Positions 17,616 through 30,190 of a stretch of 64,000 nt of DNA are shown here, piece by piece; the stretch's first letter is position 1, and each line of letters opens with the position of its first letter. The notes beneath the pieces were generated by a model. It did no database searches and was not told the DNA's origin. It saw only the letters and a list, made by a program, of their open reading frames with translations. Position numbers and translations under genes: made by a program. Origin of the DNA: Albula goreensis (lineage: Eukaryota > Chordata > Actinopteri > Albuliformes > Albulidae); contig CM040743.1 of assembly GCA_022829145.1 (NCBI GenBank), positions 5,977,646-6,041,645 of the forward strand, in the 5' to 3' direction.

Positions 17616-17709
17616 AGGAAGGCTGATTCATGCTGTTTACAACTATTCCTGGGGTGTTCTCCATCTTTCATCCAGTGCACTGAAAAATATATGAGGTTCA
17701 TTCCCCCTC

Positions 17710-17716
<7 letters not shown>

Positions 17717-17751
<35 letters not shown>
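17717..17751. repeat. (CA)n microsatellite
   Basis: Uninterrupted CA dinucleotides, about 17 units, just after the PARD3 cleavage site. Confidence 0.95.
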
Positions 17752-17754
<3 letters not shown>

Positions 17755-18134
17755 AGGCTACTCGCGTGCAGTATAAAGAAAATGAAGATATCTCTGGATT
17801 TGTCCGTGGGTTATTTCAGTGAACATGCTGGTTTTGGAGGAGCATCAGTCATGCTGATCGTTGAGGAGTCTCGTCACGGCCTGATTCTGCTCTCAGAGAG
17901 TTTGTGAGTGAGGTAAGCAAGCCGCTGCCTCAGAGCCCCATAGGGGCGTGGCCTGGGTATGGGTGTGGCCTGGGTGTGCATAGGTAACACTGCACAGAGC
18001 CTCACGCTCCAGGCTTACACCTTTCCTATACCTGGCTGAATCAGCGCAGTAGTAAACACACCCTCCATTTCCTAACCGATCATAGCAAATGAGTGAAAAT
18101 GGATCTGAGGAGAGAAGGCTGCGATCACAGATTG

Positions 18135-18262
18135 CACAACAGTCATTTAGCTGACGCTTTTATCCAAAGCGACTTACAGTTAATAACTAGCCAAGGGCCA
18201 GCCCCCCCTGGGAGCAATGTGGGGTTGAGGGCCCAGCAGCAGTGGTAGACTACAGGCTGCCC
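18135..18262 (-). mobile_element. tRNA-derived fish SINE, tail part, minus orientation
   Basis: Carries the intact conserved tail on the + strand: CATTTAGCTGACGCTTTTAT then CCAAAGCGACTTACAG. The body word GGGAGCAATGTGGGGTTGAG follows. The tRNA-like head seen in the 7976 and 22876 copies is lost. Confidence 0.7.
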
Positions 18263-19796
18263 TACATTCAAACATACACAATGCTGAAAGGAGATGGGTG
18301 TCAAGTATGTCAAGCTTGTGTGAAGCCGTCCACTGACAGCATGACAGCGGAGTGAACTGGCACATTTTTTGGTGTGGCGATGGCTTTTACTGCAAGTGCT
18401 ATTCGCAGACAGACGAGACTGTCGCCAAACCTCAGGATATCTGACCTTCTGAGTTCCCGGGACTACACCACACACCACACTACGGATGTCCTTCCGTCTA
18501 TACTACAAAGTAGTTTTGATTTTATTTGCTATTTACTTATTCATTCTCCACTACACTTTAGGAAGGCCTAAATAATCAATGTGTCTGTCATTCCGCCGGT
18601 CAGGAGAGGCGATCAAACTGATGGTGGCGGTGAAGATAAGTTTGATGATTTTTGAGCTGGGAGTCCTTCAACATGGAAGCTCCAACAGCCAGAGGAGAGA
18701 ATGGAAAGTGGTGGAACACAATGGCGAGCCGAATGGCCTCTTCTCAGCATAACATGTTCCAATGTCCTTCCCTTTGTTCTCTCATATCTTACTCTACTTT
18801 AGAACATGGTTCCATGTATGATTCAGCTACTTAAAAGTTGCTAATGCATGTAAATGGAGTGACTTTGCAGGAAAGATGACAGTTCTGATTTATCCAGCTT
18901 TAGGTGCAGGTCAACAGGTAGCCATACCCTCACAAATCTGTGATACCACAGATTTTATTGATCAATGAAATGGTCAACTCCTGCTTTTCCTCTGTCCTTT
19001 TACCTTCGAAATCATAGTATGCTACCATAGTGTACCTGCATTGTGTTACAGGACAGAACAGCCGTAGTTACAGTATTCCATTTGGTCAGGCCCCTTTGAG
19101 AATAATCTAAAGGTGCATCAAATGGGAATGTAGACACAGAAATTGCTTCCTCTCTGAACCTTTTTCAGTGATGCAGGCGAGAGCTGAATTTAGAAGGATC
19201 TTCTCTGCTTACTCTGCTTACACCACCATACAAACCTCTTTTGCTTCAGTTTCTATCTTTACTCAGTTTTTTTCTACTGAGTCTCTGCCTGTGTTATTCT
19301 ACTGCATGACCTTGCAAATCTTTTTGTGGTTTTCCTGTTCTGTCAGCAGTCAGCTTAGACCCCGGAAACGAGGTACGCCGACTCTTCAGTCAATCAGTGA
19401 CCTCGGTGAAGCCCTTAAGCGCTGAAACACACCAGAGGAAAACAGGCTTTTGAGTCCGCCCAGGTTTTGAGACAGCCCTACTTGTAAATATCACGAGTTT
19501 GTTTTGCCATTTTCTTTTAAACAGTTGGTAAGCAACGAGGGTTGTAGACATAAAGGGGTGTCATGCAGGCACACAAGGGGATCAACTTGGGACTCATGGA
19601 GCTGGGTGCCCTATGAACTGTGCTATACTAACTCCACCAATTTAGTAAGTGTTATCAAGGGGGTGTCCCACCTCAAAAGACTCAACACATCCCCCCTTTC
19701 TCCACTGCCCATCATGTGAAGTTGAGATAGGGGTAAGCAGCGAGGTCATGAACCTTCCCTTAGAAGAGCCAGAGGTCTGGCTTTCATTAGGGTCCC

Positions 19797-19816
19797 TGAC
19801 CTTTGACCTCTGACCC
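19797..19816 (-). promoter_or_regulatory. triple DR1 nuclear-receptor motif
   Basis: TGACCT-T-TGACCT-C-TGACCC: three AGGTCA-type half-sites on the minus strand, each spaced by one base. The first pair is the exact AGGTCAAAGGTCA form preferred by HNF4 and COUP-TF. Function is not tested. Confidence 0.4.
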
Positions 19817-22800
19817 TCTCTGAGCCAGAGTGAACATCTGCATAAACACCTCGTTGTCTCAACTAGTAACAACAACATCAAAGAAAAAATGTAATGACCT
19901 GATGAACGTGAATCTGCTGCTGCAAGTTAAGCACTAATGTGTCTAAAACAAAGGCTCTCATTGGCACGGTAGCTATCTTTGCCCCACCCCCCCCAATTAG
20001 CGTGTGCACCTATGGTGATGCTTCTGGCGCAGATAAATATGACTGCTCATCACACCATTTCTATGATGATAGCAAAACAGTACATTGAATGTTTGAATCT
20101 TTGACCCTTAAAAGAAAGTGCAGATCTTTCATGATTATACCTATCAAAATCCCTTAGATTGGCACACCTTCATTTTAACCTGTAGAACTGTAATAAGAGC
20201 AAAATAAATGTACATTTAATATGACCTGATGAATGGAATAACCCTAAACTAAGATGGATGCACCAATTAAAATGACAGATTAAGGGGGTCATCAAAGAGT
20301 CATTGTATGTATTGGTGTATCACCCAGTTGGGGGGGAAGGGAAATCTTTATTCAGATCCATTCTCTTTCTGTATTTTTATCTGTTTATCCTCCTGCAGTG
20401 CTCGAGTGTTCAGAGCCGCAGAGCCCCACAATAACAGCACAGGGAATAATAAAAACTGTCCGTGACCTAGTTCTGCTACATCATCATTCATACTAAAACA
20501 GCTTGGGAGAGTTTATCATCTCCTGCTCACACAATCAGCGGCGCACCATACAATACAGCTCTCCGCCTGCGAGGAGAGAAAAAAGGATCTTCGCTGTCTG
20601 ATTCGGCCGCGTGCGGTTCTAACCAGAACAAGGGAAGAGTATACCCTTCTCCTAGAGAACAAAACAGTATATGCAATATTTTTTGTTTTCCACCCCCCCC
20701 AAAGCTAACACTAAAAAACAGGATTCAAATAATGTTATTGATGACCTGGTGATTAGCTGAAATATCAAATGAAATGATGCTGGAGGTGGAAATAAAACAT
20801 GCCGACCTCACGGTTCTCTCTGGGAGCAGGGCGCTCTACCACTGAACCTGAACCACATCACATGTGCTGATGTGAAAAGCAGATGCCATTCGCTGGTTTG
20901 GTTTGGGGGGGGGGTGAACGCAGGTTGGTGGGTGGGGAGGTTTTTTTCATGAGGTCAGGTCACCCTGCTTTAGCGGTGCCACCTGTCTCAATCTTGCCGG
21001 CGGCCATTTCTGTGGATCTCGGTTTTGATATGTCCGCCAGGAATTGGGGGTTGGGTTGGAGGGGGGGGCAGGAAACCGAAGGCACTCAGTTGGGGGATAC
21101 CACAGTCATAAATCTGACAAAAGGGGGGCAGTCTTCCTTAAAGTCACCCGAGCATCTGCTGACAGTCTGGGCGATGGCAACTTCCGAAAAACCTGAGAGA
21201 AAAACAGAGAAGTCACGGGTAGACGTTGCAAGCAGGACTCCGCTTTGCCAGACCAGAGTAAGCCCACCCGGTCTTACAATGGTAGCACACATTAAGTCAC
21301 TCTGTTCTCAGTCTGTACAAGCTAACTGTGTGGTTCATATTGAGTGATGCTCAGATTTGCATAGCGTTTTGTAGCGTGTTAGCTAGGTGTGATACCGTGA
21401 TGATATCTGAATGAAATCCATTAAGACTTTACAGTCATTTACAGTACAGTGTATCCTCAAAGCTGCAAATGTTGATCTAATTCACTTTATTTCCCATCCA
21501 CAATAACTTACCATCAACAGTTATTTTATAGAAGTCTCTGCAAAGAAAATGCCATGTGATAAGCTCATGTAATGAACCTGCATATGTAAAATTAATTGAA
21601 GTTTAAGTATGGATGATTTTTGGTTTTTTCTTGTTCGTGTTACTTACTGTTGACAGATCAGAGGGTGGAACACCAGTTTTGAACATGGTTTGTTAATTAT
21701 TTTTCTACGATGAATATGGAGATCTTTGCTTTCCTTGCAAAGCATATATTGTACCAACTCGAAGTGTTAGGTTTTTCATTTTATAAAATATGTGTTTGCA
21801 AACTCCTTCTTGAATTTTTTCCTTTAATCTTGTAGGAATCGTATACTTCGATATTTTGTTCATACATTTGGACAAGAAATGAGCAGAGTGGCTTACTTAA
21901 AACTAAATTATGCCATTTGAAGCTTACTTTGTATCTGAAATGTGTTACTTTAATGTACAGTTTTCATCTGTGACTAATCTTTCGGCGTATGTCTCAACAC
22001 ATTCTCCAGGCTGTGTTTTGATGTATAATGATTACACGTTATGGAGAGTATTTATTTTTCATTAGGAGTAAAAAAAAAAAAAGCTGTTGCCTTTTTCATC
22101 CCACAGTACATGTAAAGTATGTTTTGGGACCGCTGTTCTTTTTTCATCACCAGTGAAAAGCTGAAGTAAACCCACTGGGGCTATTGACTTTATCTAAAAA
22201 TCTTTGTGGATTTTTTTTTTTGTTTTATAGACAGAATCTCTTTCTAAAAGACACATATTTGCATTTCCACCACACGATAAAGACTGAGTTATTAATACAA
22301 TGTCTTTGACTTTCTTTGAGTAAATCCTCAGAAATCTCAGAAATATTTTTTCCCATTTTTGCTCAGTTGCTATGGGAAATGGGGGGGTTGGGGCACAGAA
22401 AAATGTCTTTGAATAGACAATCCTCAGAGTCAGGAAGTGAAACTTTGTCTCTTTTTTTTCTGCTCTGAAAAGTCTCTAAAAAAAGGCTTTCTTCCTACAC
22501 CTTGGAAAGCTGCAAGCTGCTCGTGATAGCACTCGCACAGCTGGCTGGAAGAGTCGAAGAAGAGGAGAAGGAGAAGAGGAGGGAAGGAAACTCGGCGACG
22601 TCCCAGAGGACAGGTGCTGGAGAATTAGCACAGAAAGTGAAGGTTATGTTTTAATCATGGAGGAGAGTATTGTGGGAGCGTGAGCCCGGCCCACCACACC
22701 TGTATGGGGATACTATTGCCGTGGGCAGCCCGTACCTGCTCTGAGCCTGGGACGGTGTGGTACTGCAGTCTGGGAGGCTTGCGCCTCGCTTATGGTACTG

Positions 22801-22875
22801 CCTCCAGGTACTGTAAGAATAGGTCAGCAGTAAGAAAAAACATTAATGTGCTGCTCTTTGCTTTCTAATGTGTGT

Positions 22876-23040
22876 ACATTACAATACAACCATTTAGCTG
22901 ACGCTTTTCATCCAAAGCACCTTACAGCTGATTATGCTAACCGAGGAGAGCAATGTGGGGTTAAGCAACAGCAACGGTGTTCTTGCTGGGCCTAGAACCA
23001 CCAACCTCAGGAGTCCCAGTCATGTACCTTAGCCACAGGC
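22876..23040 (-). mobile_element. tRNA-derived fish SINE, near full length, minus orientation
   Basis: Starts with ACATTACAATACAACCATTT and AGCTGACGCTTTTCATCCAA (conserved tail), then GAGCAATGTGGGGTTAAG, and ends with GAACCACCAACCTCAGGAGT and CCAGTCATGTACC, as in the 7976 copy. The minus strand has the tRNA-like head. Confidence 0.7.
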
Positions 23041-24509
23041 ATGGATACTATTTTGCTACAATATGACTACTGTTTAGCTACGGTGTGGCTGCCATTTTTG
23101 TTCTGATCGGCTACTATGGCTATACTATAACAGTGAGGCTTTAGGATCTGTGTAATTGGCTGGGCTACAACATACTGTCAGTAACTGAATTTTGTGGACA
23201 AATACAAAGGCATTGCTCTTCACATTAGAGGCACAATTACCGGCTGAAACCAACAGCCAGGTATGAATGGCCCTGTATTGCAATGAGTTTGAGAACGCTG
23301 CTGTGCATGAATAGAATACAATGAAAACAACTGTACTTTGCCCAGAGAGAACCGGTGAGAATGGCTGACCCATGAAGTGGAAATGGTTAGCAGTCAAGTG
23401 CCATTGCTCGAATGAAAAATACAGGATATTTTTTTTTTGTTTTGTTTTCTTGTCTTTATTGATTTGAGCCATGGAGAGAGCTCAATGTGCTACTGAGAAA
23501 AGCCATTGGCTCATCATAGATTGAACTTTTAAGTTCTGACCATTTTGCTCTTTCTTAATTAAACAGTCAGTGGTGCTGGGCAGAGCTCAAAATTTTTGAA
23601 AGGTATCTGTTGAAATTATACCTTTGGAAGACCCCACTGAAAATGAAAATGCATTTTCCCCCCTCCCACAACATGCATGCACACGAACACACACACATAT
23701 ATAAAAACTGTAAAAAAAAGTTTTCTACTGCTCTGCTGGTTCACAACATTGGAGATGAACTACCACACATCAGCAATTATCAAGCAGAAACTCAAACCAC
23801 AAGCATGTATTAATATTCTATTAAATATAAATAAGATCTATATGGAAAAAAATCTGTATGAATGCTTAGATTATTCCATTTCATCTCCTCTTGGCTGACA
23901 CTCTTCACTTCAGAATAATATCTGAAACCATTGTGAAGAGAACTTATCCTATTGGGGATAGCAGCAAATCGAAATCAAATCACTTTCGGAGCAAAGTAGT
24001 TCTTGAACCACTCCACAAGCGAGTGGTTGATGTAGAGATTGAGGCCTCATCAAATGGAGCGTGCAGTAAGTAGAACATGAACTCTGTATTTATCTCATTT
24101 AAATTTAATTCCTAATGTACCGTCCTCTCACAGAAATGATCGAAACAACCGACTGAAGTTCAGCGAAGCTGCCATGCCCCGGTAGCTTCGCAGTTAAAAG
24201 GTTGGGATTTCGCGGAAAAGAGAGTGAGATAAAATAAGCTTTTACTCACAAAGTTAACGGACCAATTTTTTTTCTTTGCCACGGAGGATTGGATTACAGT
24301 TGGTCCGTTGCTCTGGATATTAGCTGTGTCATAGAAGTTGCTTCTGTGCCATCCTGTAGCCCTGACAGGCTCCATATGCGCATGTTCTTCCTGCAAAATA
24401 ATTACAATGCTTTCCCATGAGGCCGCGGGGCAGATTTGTACCTGCAGATGGTGGGCTTTGGCTCCAGGCCTGCTTCACCATTAGCTGGAGAGTAACAAGC
24501 TTTTAGCCT

Positions 24510-24672
24510 TACGGGGGCCTTCGCACGCGGTCTCCCCCGCGCACCGCGGCTACGCCGTGCATGCGTTGACAAGCGACCGCCGCTGAGCCCGTGCCAAAAA
24601 CCGCGGACACGAAGTTTTCCAAATGTCCTGCCACTCGGGCCAAACGAAGACGGATTACACGTTCGCCGTGTT
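24510..24672. promoter_or_regulatory. short CpG-dense patch
   Basis: About two dozen CpG dinucleotides in some 160 bases, in a surrounding sequence poor in CpG. It ends near CTCAGTGAGTGG, which contains a donor-like GTGAGT. It could be a CpG island of an unannotated non-coding transcript, an unmethylated enhancer, or a chance GC-rich spot. No open frame of interest lies in it. Confidence 0.4.
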
Positions 24673-24825
24673 CCTCAGTGAGTGGTTATCCCCCATCTCA
24701 TCTCCTTACCCTGTCACTTTACCTAAAAAAAAAGACATTTGTGTTTAGACTTGCAAGCCTGGTGGGTGGACTATGAATGGAGGAGGCTTGCTAGTCGGGG
24801 ATAGGGGAAGGGGGGGGGGGTTAAG

Positions 24826-24856
24826 GTTAGGGTTTAGTGTTAGAGTTAGGGTTAGA
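24826..24856 (+). repeat. degenerate telomere-type repeat
   Basis: GTTAAGGTTAGGGTTTAG and GAGTTAGGGTTAG: several GGTTAG/TTAGGG units, following a run of about 10 G. A small interstitial telomeric-type repeat. Confidence 0.6.
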
Positions 24857-25639
24857 TGAAATATGAAATTTAAAAAATGAATATGAATATGAAATAAGAA
24901 AAATGAAATAAAGCGAATGCTTTATTTCTTTTCCATCTCTTACGCTCATAAGTATTAGCCTAACCTTTCATTCTGATGTGGTCTAGCTCTGGGACCCAGT
25001 TTGCTAATAAACCAATGTACAGTTGTTTCTTTTGACAAATCGAGTGGGTGTGTGTGAAATGACACATCTGCCTCAACCAACCAGATCCACCATTGAATAT
25101 CTACTGGCCAATCAGATTGCAGGTTGCATGAGCCAAAAAAGTTAGTGAAGGTGCCAGTATCTGTCTGGACATTAATCTGAAGCCAGCACCATGACTGTGT
25201 GTCAGCACAGTCTGGGATTGCCTCATAAAAGAACAAAAATACCCTTATTTCAAAACCACGGTGTTCTTAACTCAGGTATTGTCATGCAATTGCAAAGCAA
25301 GAACATTTCATTAACCGATTAATACAACTGAAATGCTTTTCGCCCTTACAAAGTTTGGCAGCTTAATTTTGGCACAACTGCCTCAGAGGGACTTACGTTT
25401 ATTGTGTGGTGTTTATGTAATTATCTAAAGATAAATTGTTTGACAATGTGTGGATGGCTATCCATCTTTCCCGGAAAAAAGAGCTGAAATATACAGTGAT
25501 TAGACTCATCCATTTCACTGTGTATCTCATTATTCTTTCCTTTCAAATAACAGGAGGGAAATACCAGAGCTTGTTGATCACCTTACAGATTTGACTGTTT
25601 TTTTTTTTTTTTTTGATAAATTAGGCAGCAACAATGCAT

Positions 25640-25640
<1 letters not shown>

Positions 25641-25689
<49 letters not shown>
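25641..25689. repeat. (CA)n microsatellite
   Basis: About 24 uninterrupted CA units, preceded about 25 bases upstream by a T run. Confidence 0.95.
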
Positions 25690-25693
<4 letters not shown>

Positions 25694-26439
25694 TAATGCT
25701 CAAATATATCCTACTGAGATGGATCGGTGAGAAGGGCCCTTTTAGTACATCATTGCTCTGCCTTTATTTCTAGTCTAATTCATTGCCTCAGTTCTCCATT
25801 ATATGTAAATTGTGAAATTATGCAACCCCCTCCCAACCCCCCCCAGAGCAAAATCATAGCAATTATAGATAATTAAGTAATTAAAGTGAAGCTACACTGA
25901 ACCATCATTCAGTAATTTCACAATAACATTCTCCATTTTTACAACACTATTTTTATTATATTATATGTTTTATTACATTATTTCTCCAACCCTCTCAAAA
26001 TGTACCACAATGAAAAAACAGTATGCATACCCAGCTATTTCAGCCCACTGGGTCTGTTCTGGCCATTTCCATTCAAGGGCACATTCAAATTGTCCCCTCT
26101 TACATCTGAGCAGTGTCAAATAACATAATAATAACAACAATAATATATACATAAATAATACGAAAACACTCCCATGATTCTCTCTGGCACATCTGGGGAT
26201 GCTCGTAGCTTCTAGGTGCGTTGTTTTCTCATGCAGCTGCTGTTGAATGCCCATCCCCTTTAAGAGACAAAAAAAAAATGGCCCCACAAAATGCTGAGTG
26301 CCTGTAGTTGAGCGTATTTGTGGCCTCTTGGTGTAGCAATACCCGACTCCGGCTGTTATCGTATTGGGTTTTGAATAGGAAGGTAATGAAAATGACAGCA
26401 ATGAGCTCATTGAGGGAAAAGAAAATGTTGTTCAGAAAA

Positions 26440-26760
26440 TTTCATCTTAATCTCCTTACTACACATAGTGGGGGCTGACAGTCTGTCTTGGCTGTTTTCG
26501 TTTAAAAACACAAATATACACTCCTGTCACCCTGTATCCGTCAACAGGGGTCTAGCAAACATGAGTAATTCAAATCCACTTAAGCACTCCAATCTCACCG
26601 CATCGGATGCTTGTTTACACTCCTATTTCATTATTAATGATAGGTTACCGAGATGGAAATATGACTCGCTGTCAATCACTCAGCTCGCGAACGCAGCTCT
26701 TGTTCCAGTCCGCTGTCACAGGAACAAAATTGCTTCCTGATAGCGTTTTTAGATATGAGA
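26440..26760. promoter_or_regulatory. candidate developmental enhancer (conserved non-coding type)
   Basis: Complex unique sequence with recognisable motif cores: CACTTAAG (26577-26584, NKX2-type), an ATTATTAATGA cluster at about 26629-26640 (homeodomain), and CTGTCAATCA (26669-26678), the exact reverse of the PBX-MEIS composite TGATTGACAG. It reads like vertebrate developmental enhancers. That is inference; conservation was not checked. Confidence 0.4.
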
Positions 26761-27915
26761 TTCTGCCTACCTGCTCTTAGAACAGAGCGGTGTCACCAGC
26801 CACTGCCAAAGCTAAACTGCCTGTCATTTTCTTTTGAGCCTTTCTCTGAATCTTATCTTTTTCTGAAAAAACAAACAATTAATGCATATACATTTTATTT
26901 TTGCAAATATACATTGAATGGTTTTCCCAAATTTATTTTATCTTGAAAAAGGATTCAAATTAAAACAGTTTTCTCAACAAAATAGTGCAGCCAGAATCGA
27001 CCTCTAAGCAAACTGCTGAAGTCCTCTGACTCCTTAGCACATGTGCAAACCCCTCAAACACAACACAGAAGTACTGAAACACCGCTACGTGTATGAATCT
27101 GCATTGTATAAAAAACATGTGTATGTATGCTGTGTGCCTAGATATTTTTGATTTTAAATTCATATTACACATTTATTACATATTTACAACCCATTAATAA
27201 GCTGATTCAATTCCCTGATTCACCTAGCAATTAATGTTTCATTGGTACAAACACACTCATGTCATGGCCTAAAAAAATTATATAGCATGGCTGAAATTTT
27301 GTATGCTTTTTAATGTCCCCCCTTCCTCTTCATCGCTTTATTCATCCCATCAGTTCAAGAGTGTGTCATCAACTATCCCGCTCTTTCCATTACACTTGAA
27401 AACTGTGTAGTAGTCACTTCAGTGGAGCTGCCCTGACCTGACTGAGTAACATGGCACACTGCTGACACTGTTCACACGTCCAATTATGGAATAGCACACT
27501 TCCTCTTGCACATCCTGCAAATAGTTTATGACCTAAAGCCCCAGAGTGATTTGTGGTATCATGAATAAAATTTGAAGTTAGATTTAAACAATGAGGAGCA
27601 GTGCATTTCATTTCCTGTTTCATAATTTTCCTCCAATTCACACCTTGTAAGACCCTTTCTCCATAACGACATATTTCCCACAGCAACTAAAAATTCCCGA
27701 TTAAAACAATACTAGTAAACAGCCTCTGTAACGTGTGTATGAATATAGGAACACAATATCTACACAGGGGGATGTCACCAGAGAGAGGCTGCAAGGCGTG
27801 CAAGCTTTTGTTCTAGCCCAACAGCAATCAAGACCTTAATTAGTTCAATCAGGTGTCACCAATGTTTTTCACAATTTTATCCCTCTCATACTGAAATTCC
27901 ATAATATTATATTTT

Positions 27916-27918
<3 letters not shown>

Positions 27919-27955
<37 letters not shown>
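27919..27955. repeat. (CA)n microsatellite
   Basis: About 18 CA units, followed by a short A run. Confidence 0.95.
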
Positions 27956-27956
<1 letters not shown>

Positions 27957-28394
27957 TCCATGTAAAAAAAAAAACCAAATTACAACTTTTAGCAAAGACC
28001 TTTTAACATTAGTTCAATGTCATATTCTATGGTGCACATGTAATTTTTTGTTATACAGATTAATGTCAGATTAATTGTTTATTTTAGTTGTTCATTAAAA
28101 CATTAAAACATCAGAAAAAAAGGGAAATGGGAAGATTCTGAGAAGTAATTTCCATAAAGCATATTTTCATATTCTTCACCATCACACTTGTTCTTTGCCT
28201 TTGCACATCAGAGTCACACTTTGAAATGTGTTATTTGAAATGTCTGAGATCATTATTTATTATGAACCCAAAGATAGCTGACCTTTTTCCTTTTATTACC
28301 CCCCCCCCCCAATTCGTTAGGGGAACAATGAGTAGTAGTGCTAGCTGGTGAATCCCTGCGGTTCGCAAATTAGAAAAGTTCCTGTAGAGATTCT

Positions 28395-28530
28395 TCCCTG
28401 CGGCGTGGGCCAATGATATCAACTGTATCTTGGCAGAGCGGAGCGCCGGCCGAGGGCAGGAGGTGCGCGCAGAGCGTCGCGCAGCGGGCTGTCTCCTTGG
28501 ACACTCGCTGGCGAATCCAGAAACGCGAGG
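28395..28530. promoter_or_regulatory. short CpG-dense patch
   Basis: About 16 CpG in 135 bases (GCGGCG, GCGCCGGCCG, GCGCGC, GTCGCGC, ACGCGAGG), preceded by CCAATGAT, which contains a CCAAT box. It could be a small promoter or an unmethylated regulatory patch. There is no convincing reading frame; both strands are open only because of composition. Confidence 0.35.
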
Positions 28531-28943
28531 CAGAAATATGAGCCTTCTTGTAAGGGCAGGCCACAGCTATCATTGGTGGACTTTTTTTTTCCCGAGGGGG
28601 AGTTTGGGTCCTCTTAATAAGACATGAGCTCCCCTGAAAACACAATTTGTGAAATTTTTTGGTGTCTCTAAAATATATATGTAAGACAATATGCTATTTT
28701 TGTCATGCATTTTTATTTTTCTGTATCTGTATCATCATGGATCATGGGTAAAATTAGGCTATTATTTATGTTTGATTCATGCACAGAATTGTATCATACG
28801 GTGATGTGGAGGTCTGATGTGGTCATTAACTGATTATTATATATTGGATGTGCAGACATAAAGCAAGTAGGCCTGCATGCTTGCAGCTATGAATGTTTCT
28901 TTTTAACAACAGTCACAGTAAGTCCTCACACACAAGCCTCCCA

Positions 28944-28971
28944 CCCCCCCCCCCCCCCCCCCCCCCCCCCC
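28944..28971. repeat. poly-C homopolymer
   Basis: Twenty-eight consecutive C. Runs of this length are rare in vertebrate DNA and the exact length may be a sequencing artefact. Confidence 0.8.
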
Positions 28972-29049
28972 GTTAACAAAATAATAATAATTCCTCCGAA
29001 AGTCTGCCCCAAACCATGTAAATGTTCTATCTCTGCTTTAGTTAGGCTG

Positions 29050-29460
29050 CAGGAAAAAGACACATGAGTGGGCAAGACACAGACACACACATATGCACAC
29101 ACATGCATACATATACACACTCACACGGCATAAAACACAATAAAGACCAAACGCAACATACATACACAAATACAACCCATACCAATTACGCATAGACACT
29201 AATACATGCACAAACACATGCTGTACTGACTGCACACGCATATGCAAACGTGATACAAGCCAAAGGCTCGCTCACACACACACACAAATACAAAAAAAAA
29301 ACAAATGTCTTCATGTGCTCACACGTGCAAACTCAAAACAGACCAAACGCCTACTCGCTATCGCACATTCACAAATGCAATAGAGATCACACCTACACAT
29401 TCACATACATGCACAGACAATCTGAGACATACAGATATAAACACACACACACACACTCAA
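29050..29460. repeat. irregular CA-rich simple-sequence region
   Basis: Around 400 bases rich in ACA/CACA/CATA words with frequent interruptions, an old decayed (CA)n expansion. Its open frames on both strands are products of the repeat. Confidence 0.8.
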
Positions 29461-30113
29461 AGTACTACAGAGTCAATTTCATTAATTATTGCTGTCAAAT
29501 TAAGTAACAGTCCCAATTGCATATATTGTCACGGCCGGTAAAATCCATGAACTGGGAAGGACACCAGACATTTGCAAACTTCACTAAAACTCCTCAAAGT
29601 TATTTTGATGAATTAATTCTAATATGTTATACCATACATTAAATAGATACCATTAAGATCAGGTTCTGTCATAGGCAATACAGTTCATGAGCTGTGAAGG
29701 ATACCTTAACAGAAGGATCAGTTTGCACCATGTCTGAGATATCTGTGATTTTATTCAAAATAAGATGAAGACAGTCAGATACGCTCACACCACATCACAG
29801 TGTAGGGTCTAGCAGAAGTAGGGACTGGATCATGGTACGTAAGTTGTGCAGTGGTGAGATTTATGGAAAAAGGAGGCGGGGCAGGTAGCCAAAATTCCAT
29901 GTGACGCTACACAGCGTGGCGGCAGTTCAGAGAAGCATCCTTCGTCGGCGTGGCGGTAAGGCGTATTCCAGCCATGCCTGTGGCCTGCGGCGTGGGTGCG
30001 GGGACCGCTGCCAGCCGCGTCTCTCAGACCACCACGCCGTTCGACTCCGCGCGTCTCCGGCACTCGCCAGAGCCCCCAGGCCTCAGGTTTCATCAGTGGG
30101 GATTCGCGTTTGC

Positions 30114-30190
30114 AAAGAGAGAGAGAGGGAGGGAAAAAGACAGAGAGAAGAAGAGGGAGAGACAGAGAGAGAGAGGGAGACAGAAGAGAC
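30114..30190. repeat. GA-rich homopurine tract
   Basis: Mostly AGAG/GGGA/GAAA units on the + strand with almost no pyrimidines, capable of triplex (H-DNA) formation. It follows a CpG-rich stretch. Confidence 0.8.

Larger units (their letters stand above)
15223..17640 (+). other. PARD3 3' untranslated region
   Basis: From the stop codon to just past the AATAAA at 17610, about 2.4 kb, with no earlier AATAAA seen. It contains a TG-rich stretch (15785-15890) directly followed by a CA-rich stretch (15893-16060) and another TG run (16061-16090). These could pair into a long UG:CA hairpin. It also has a short poly-C run (16140-16150), a poly-T run near 17260 and another near 17446. Bases 17470-17640 are complex, T-rich sequence typical of a conserved 3'UTR end. 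Open frames inside (such as 16413-16895) are not credible genes. Confidence 0.75.
17641..24490. other. intergenic region downstream of PARD3, first part
   Basis: No gene recognised. It contains a CA repeat (17717-17751), SINE copies at 18135-18262 and 22876-23040, a triple DR1 motif at 19797-19816, and a possible enhancer-like block at about 20400-20640 (complex sequence just 5' of a T- and C-rich stretch). On the minus strand, 20800-20850 reads like a tRNA-type A box (GGTTCAGTGGTAGAGCGC) without a convincing B box, so it is probably a SINE relic. The 154-codon frame at 20883-21347 is G-rich and unlike any known protein. AT-rich unique sequence at 21350-22500 looks like part of an untranslated or intergenic stretch. 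Confidence 0.6.

Noticed and set aside
20800-20850. tRNA gene on the minus strand (GGTTCAGTGGTAGAGCGC)
   Set aside because: Only an A-box-like part is present. No B box and no cloverleaf can be drawn, so at most a SINE relic.
20883-21347. 154-codon + frame
   Set aside because: Begins with G-run-encoded Gly/Arg and shows no family resemblance; no splice or promoter context.
25973-26410. 145-codon minus-strand frame with a hydrophobic run
   Set aside because: No recognisable family. The hydrophobic run comes from an AT-rich ATAATAACAAC stretch. Kept only as unassigned sequence.
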